A DNA stretch of 64,000 nucleotides from DATBVX01 sp963696675 (GTDB lineage Bacteria; Pseudomonadota; Gammaproteobacteria; Steroidobacterales; Steroidobacteraceae), in assembly GCA_963696675.1 (NCBI GenBank), contig CAVOLM010000029.1:40057-104056 (forward strand). Direction: 5' to 3'. The stretch's first letter is position 1. Every line of letters begins with the position of its first letter. The notes below the pieces were generated by a model that worked only from the letters and a program-made list of their open reading frames with translations, was not told where the DNA came from and did no database searches. The translations under genes were made by a program, and so were the position numbers. This document shows, one piece after another, positions 59,788-64,000 of the stretch.

Positions 59788-59895
59788 CCGCCCACAGCTC
59801 ACCAGGTTTGCCCTGTGCTCCTCGCAGGGAACCCTGCGCACACGACCGCGCGCGAGCGGTCCGTAGACCGCCCGCGCCCGATCGACCGTCCAGCG

Positions 59896-61575
59896 TTAAT
59901 CTGACAGCGAGAAGGCGAAGATGTTGTTGCCGCGCTTGAAGTCGAGCTGCACGTTCCCGCCAGCCGCTACGACGATGTATTGCTTGCCACCCACCGTGTA
60001 GGAGGCGGGCGGAGCATTCACACCGGCGCCGCACTGGAAGCGCCAGAGCTCGCTCCCAGTCGAGGAATCGTAGGCCTTGAACCAGCCGTTGCCTTCGCCG
60101 GTGAAGACGAGGCCACCCGCGGTGGCCAGGATTCCGCCGATCATCGGCTGCTCGGTCTTGACCTGCCAGCGGATCTTGCCGGTGTTGTAGTCCACCGCCG
60201 AGATGTTGCCGGACTGCGCCTCGCTCGGGATGACCTTGAAAGCGCCACCCAGCCAAAGCTTCCCGCCCGGATAGGGGGTTTCCTCGACGTGATAGGTCAT
60301 CGGCTGGTGCAGGTTGATCGCGTAAGCGGTGTTCTGCGAGGCATCGACTGCTATCGGCGACCATTCAACGCCGCCGTTCGCCCCGGGAAGCATGCGCGCG
60401 CCTTCCGGCGTCGGCAGTACCCAGCGGTTTTCCTGCGCGACCATCGGGTCCGAGAAGCGGATCAGGCTGCAATCGCTGGCGCGATGCACGTAGACGTAAC
60501 CGGTCTTACCGGCATGCAGCAGTCCTTTTACAGTCTTGCCGCTTGCATCCTTCACCTGCGCAATGACCACCGGGCTCACCGCATCGAGATCCCAGACATC
60601 GTGCGCGATGTACTGGAAGTGGCACTTGTACTTGCCCGTCGCGAGGTCGACTGCCACGAGAGAGTTCGTGTAGAGGTTGTCGCCAGGCCGGATAGCACCG
60701 TACAGGTCCGGTGACGGATTGCCGGCGACGAAATACACGATACCGGTCTCGCGATCGACGGCCATGTTCTGCCACACGCCACCGCCCAGAGTCTTGTATG
60801 GATCGCCGAGCTTCTTGAGGGCGGCCTTTTCAGCCTTGATGTCGCGATGCATATCGCGACCGGTCGCGTCCTTGGTAGCCCATACGCCGACCGAGTTCTC
60901 CGGAGTCGTATTGAAGGTCCACAGGAGCTTGCCGGAGTCGGCATCGTAAGCCTTCACGAAACCGCGAATGCCGTATTCGCCGCCATTCGTGCCGATGAGG
61001 ATCTTGCCGTCGACAGCAGTCGGCGCCATGGTCTCGCTGTAGCCAAGTTCCGGATCGGCGATCTGCTGTTCCCAGACCAGCTTGCCGGTGTTGGCGTCGA
61101 GTGCAACGAGCTTGGCATCAAGCGTGCCCATGTACAGCTTGTCACCGTAGGCGAATACGCCGCGGTTGTTCGGGCCGCAACAGTAGGTCGTGATCGGACC
61201 CATGTTGTGCTTGTAGTGCCACTTCGATGTGCCGGTCGCAGCGTCGAGCGCGTAAACGTGATTGAAGGAAGTCGTCACGTACATCACGCCGCCAGAGACG
61301 ATCGGCGTGGTTTCCATCGACTCCACCACGTCGGTCTGGAACACCCAGGCAGGGCGCAGCTTCTTCACATTCGCGCGCGTGATCTGTGATGCGGGATAGA
61401 AGCGCGTCTGATCATAGTTGCCATTGGTGTGCAGGAAGTTGGTCGAGTCGCCGGCCGCGCCGTCGAGCATCGACTGGCTGACGCCATCGGCGCTGACCAT
61501 ACGGGTGATAAGAAAGAGCACGCTGGCGCAAAGCAAAACTCCCAGCGCGCGGGTACCTGAGCGTGAACGCGACAT
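59896..61575 (-). CDS. PQQ-dependent alcohol dehydrogenase (type I quinoprotein), possible lanthanide type
   Basis: 559 aa. Signal GVLLCASVLFLITRMVSADG. Beta-propeller tryptophan-docking repeats, e.g. YALDAATGTSKWHYKHNMG, VALDANTGKLVWEQQ, YDADSGKLLWTF, YDSSTGSELWRFQCG. Adjacent cysteines YCCGPNNRG form the vicinal disulfide over PQQ. The catalytic Asp region reads AHDVWDLDAVSP: Asp two residues after the catalytic Asp, the position that distinguishes lanthanide (Asp) from calcium (Ala/Ser) methanol/ethanol dehydrogenases. No haem domain, so electrons go to a separate cytochrome (adjacent). An AGGGGG site precedes the ATG. Confidence 0.9.
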   Translation of the reverse strand: MSRSRSGTRALGVLLCASVLFLITRMVSADGVSQSMLDGAAGDSTNFLHTNGNYDQTRFYPASQITRANVKKLRPAWVFQTDVVESMETTPIVSGGVMYVTTSFNHVYALDAATGTSKWHYKHNMGPITTYCCGPNNRGVFAYGDKLYMGTLDAKLVALDANTGKLVWEQQIADPELGYSETMAPTAVDGKILIGTNGGEYGIRGFVKAYDADSGKLLWTFNTTPENSVGVWATKDATGRDMHRDIKAEKAALKKLGDPYKTLGGGVWQNMAVDRETGIVYFVAGNPSPDLYGAIRPGDNLYTNSLVAVDLATGKYKCHFQYIAHDVWDLDAVSPVVIAQVKDASGKTVKGLLHAGKTGYVYVHRASDCSLIRFSDPMVAQENRWVLPTPEGARMLPGANGGVEWSPIAVDASQNTAYAINLHQPMTYHVEETPYPGGKLWLGGAFKVIPSEAQSGNISAVDYNTGKIRWQVKTEQPMIGGILATAGGLVFTGEGNGWFKAYDSSTGSELWRFQCGAGVNAPPASYTVGGKQYIVVAAGGNVQLDFKRGNNIFAFSLSD

Positions 61576-61584
61576 GGAATCCCC

Positions 61585-62717
61585 CTATCGTCCCTTGAAG
61601 CGGGACGCGAACTGTCTGTTTGCGCCACTGAAGCTGTGGCTCCCTCTGCGCTGCGAACCAGAGGCGCGCGAGTCGACCTGACTGACAGCTCTGAGAGCAG
61701 CTCTTTCATCTTGGCGTTGTACGCCTCTTCGGTGATGAGACCTTTATCTTTCATCCTGAGCGCACGCAAGCGGCGCTCGAGGTCCGCGGTCTTGCTGTCG
61801 ACTGCCGGGGCGACGGGCGCAGCTACCGGCGCCGGCGGAGGTGGGCCGGCGGCTGCTGCCGAAGGAGCTACTGTTGCGGCAGCTCCTGTCGCTGCAGGTG
61901 ACGGCGTGGGCTGGGCGCCGCGGTTGAGCTCTACCTGCGCGGCTGCTGCCGCCGGTACGGCGGCGAAGTCGCAACCGACTGTGCGCCTGCAACGGCAAGG
62001 TCGATTGTCAACCGATCGTTGCGCATGCCATCCGGCGTCGGCTGAAACGCGACTCCGGGTACGTATCGAGCGCCACTTTGTTTACTGTCCTTCTCGCGCG
62101 TTCCCTGGCGGCGTGGCGTGAAATCCTCCTCTGCCCATAGCAATCTTCTTGCGGTAGTTCGTCTGCAGCTCCCCGAAGATCACGTTCGCTCCGCCTGGTA
62201 ATGCGCCGGCATTGACGGTCGGATCCTTGATCGAACTGCCCACACCGCGCGAATGGCTGCCGATCGTGCTGAACGTTACGTCCTGGCGCGGGCCGGCTTT
62301 CGCGAGCCCGAGGTTGACATAGGGCGCGAGGCGTCCAACCTCATCGGCTGTGAACGCCGTGTGCTGAACTTCCGTGCCGGTGTCGGGATCGACGATACGA
62401 ATTCGCAGCGCGCTGAGCGAGCGCGCGACTGTGGTGCCGTCGAGTGAAACCGGCTGATCGTTTGGCACGGTCGCGGCCTTGTCCTGAGGCTCGATCCTCA
62501 CCCACTCATCATTTCCCGTTCGAAGCGATACCGCGCCTTGCGGAGTATCGTTCGCGGACCACGCGGCGGCACTAAGCGTCAGCGCAAACAGGCCCCAAGC
62601 CAGCACAGCTTGGCAGCGGCGCCACGAGGTCTGTCGCTCAGGACACCGTTCCAGTTTCTGAGATCGGTCTTTGTGTCGCGACGATGGCACGCCGTTCGTC
62701 GTCATCTGCAGTCTCAC
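61585..62717 (-). CDS. Secreted protein with Ala/Pro-rich linker and C-terminal SHOCT-like domain
   Basis: About 375 aa in several frames. Signal core AVLAWGLFALTLSAAAWSAN. N-domain: GNDEWVRIEPQDKAATVPND, ARSLSALRIRIVDPDTGTEV, NLGLAKAGPRQDVTFSTIGS, VIFGELQTNYRKKIAMGR. After a shift near 62115: GARYVPGVAFQPTPDGMRN, RLTIDLAVAGAQS. After another near 61985: a linker of Ala and Pro (AGPPPPAPVAAPVAPA), then LERRLRALRMKDKGLITEEA and YNAKMKELLSEL, a SHOCT-like short helical tail. The stop is uncertain (61585 after one more correction). It precedes the quinoprotein gene by about 10 nt, so they share a transcript. I do not recognise the N-domain. Confidence 0.6.
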
Positions 62718-62803
62718 CCTGCATTCCCCGTTTCAAGAACAGTGGCGGCGCTCGAGGCGCCGCCACTCTCAGCCTAGCGACTCTTCGGTCGGAATCAGAC
62801 TTC

Positions 62804-64000
62804 TTAGTAGAACAGAATCGCGCCGAGGGCGATCGCTTGCTCCGTAGCCTCGTTGCCGTTGTGCGCGGTCGACTTGGTCTCTGGGTGTATTCCAGGACCA
62901 GATTCAACGCACTCGTCAGCGGGTGATAAATGCCGATGACGTACGATTCGTTCTTCTCCACCAGCAATGGGGAGTCGAGGGCAGAACCCAGGTCGAGCTT
63001 GCTCTCACCCCAGCTCGCGCCGAGCTTGGTGCCGATACCCGGGATCTTCCAGGTGACCTGCGCGTAGTACCCATCCGAGTCGCGCATGTTGCCAGCGAGG
63101 TCCATGGCATCGAACAGGAAATCCGTGGTGCCGATACCGTTACCCGTGTAGTAGTAGGCCACTCCTTCGAAGCCGGCGATTCCGACCTTGGCGCCGACGT
63201 CGAACTCCCGAAGCGGTCTCGCTGCCAACGCCGGGAGTGCCGCTCTTGACTTCTTGATAGATGAAACTCGCCCAGACCTTGCCGTTGAAATCACCCTCCC
63301 AGGCGTAGGCGAGCTTGCCTTCCCAGCCGTTGCTCGACAAAAGGTCGGGCGCTTCCTGATTGAAGACATCGGCATCGATGCTCACACCGGACAGGTTGAC
63401 CAGGCCCCAGGGATCGACGACTGCCAGGTTGAAGCTGAAGCCGCCAAATTTCGGTGACGAATACTGGATCTGGCCTTTCCAGTCAGCGTACAGGTAGCCG
63501 ACGCCGATGCGGCCCAACGACGTGTTGCCGCCGCCGCGTGTGAGGTCGGAGACGGTGCCGACGCCGAGCAGTGTCATGTCGGACAGGATCGCGTCCGAGC
63601 CGAAGGTGCGGGTTCGCGTCCGATCTCGTCCACCCCAACCGCCGGACCATTCGAGGAACACCTGGCGGAAGTTGGAGGAGTTGAGGCCCAGACCGCCATC
63701 AATCGGTTGGCCCGGTAATTCCGGTGTTCGAATCTATGCCAGGCTGAAAGCCGATGGTGACGCCATACTTCGTGCTGCCTTCGGTTCTCTCCGCATGAAA
63801 GCCGAGCCACGACGGCAGCAGGCCCGTGCGAATGTTGGTGTCTTTGTAGTCATTGCCAGGACTGAGCGATCCGCACGCCAGGCCCCCGAGAACGGGTTGT
63901 CCTACGCTATCCGCAGTCGCAATCCACGTTGCTGAGGAAACCATTAACGTTTCCACTGAACTCAACCTTCCATTCGCCCACATCCATCATGCCGAATGCG
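62804..64000 (-). CDS. Outer-membrane porin (start outside window)
   Basis: Strand-rich barrel in at least four frames (changes near 63910, 63690, 63210 and 62880). Visible parts: MMDVGEWKVEFSGNVNGFLS, RTGLLPSWLGFHAERTEGST, YGVTIGFQPGIDSNTG, SLGRIGVGYLYADWKGQIQY, GWEGKLAYAWEGDFNGKVWA, GVAYYYTGNGIGTTDFLFDA, NESYVIGIYHPLTSALNLVL. The last frame ends ATEQAIALGAILFY with a stop at 62804-62806, the terminal aromatic residue of a barrel. The N-terminus and signal lie beyond 64000. In this position it could admit the alcohol substrate. Family resembles Gram-negative general porins. Confidence 0.75.

Noticed and set aside
61636..62121. Plus-strand Gly/Ala-rich open frame with a collagen-like look.
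   Set aside because: It is the reverse complement of the Ala/Pro linker of the SHOCT-tailed protein, and has no start context.

Overview
This is a high-GC, gene-dense window from a Gram-negative bacterium. It has TonB-dependent receptors, periplasmic quinoproteins and porins. The red-type (form IC) RuBisCO operon, the GlcNAc system with a TonB receptor, NagP and an SIS-type deaminase, and the pqqABCDE operon together suggest a proteobacterium, most likely a gammaproteobacterium of the Nevskiales/Steroidobacterales/Xanthomonadales kind. No rRNA or tRNA is present to test this. I saw no tRNA, rRNA, CRISPR array, insertion sequence or phage gene. About 24 otherwise well-conserved genes are broken by 1-nt frame changes, often in homopolymers. 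This looks like indel errors in the underlying assembly rather than mass pseudogenisation, so split genes are annotated here as single CDSs spanning the shifts.

Layout. (1) 1-3674: the end of an energy-converting hydrogenase-related (Ehr) membrane complex (hyfE', hyfF, hyfG-like, hyfI-like) whose large subunit lacks the Ni-ligating cysteines. (2) 3671-7642: an outer-membrane barrel, a cupin, a quinone oxidoreductase, a TetR regulator with a likely operator, and a DUF1761 protein. (3) 7721-15105: a GcvT-family folate enzyme with two tandem FAD-dependent oxidoreductases, a Tat-exported PhoD phosphatase and a ferritin-like diiron protein. (4) 15182-31273: sugar and amino-sugar catabolism, with 6-phosphogluconate dehydrogenase, 6-phosphogluconolactonase, NagA, an SIS-type GlcN6P deaminase, GntR and LacI regulators with candidate operators, a NagP-type permease, a glucokinase-family kinase, a TonB receptor, a TPR-sulfotransferase, a GH20 hexosaminidase and a START-like protein. 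(5) 31409-34201: small secreted proteins, a GNAT acetyltransferase, a hydrolase and a pentapeptide-repeat protein. (6) 34240-44746: an OFA-type MFS transporter and the Calvin cycle operon cbbLSXFPZT, divergent from cbbR. (7) 44758-64000: a quinoprotein oxidation island with a TonB receptor, a histidine kinase/response regulator pair, a PqqU-like PQQ receptor, a PedC/PedA-like ABC exporter, pqqEDCBA, a second kinase/regulator pair, an ankyrin protein, a dihaem cytochrome c, a PQQ alcohol dehydrogenase with an Asp signature typical of lanthanide-dependent enzymes, a SHOCT-tailed secreted protein and a porin cut by the window end.

How it fits together. The GlcNAc island would capture chito-oligosaccharides at the outer membrane, cleave them (GH20), import GlcNAc (NagP), phosphorylate it and convert it by NagA and the SIS deaminase to fructose-6-phosphate. 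The quinoprotein island makes PQQ, probably recaptures it through the PqqU-like receptor, and oxidises an alcohol in the periplasm with electrons passing to cytochrome c. A 34-bp element repeated upstream of both pqqU and pqqA suggests that synthesis and uptake of PQQ are co-regulated. Next to it, the CBB operon could fix CO2 using energy from that oxidation.
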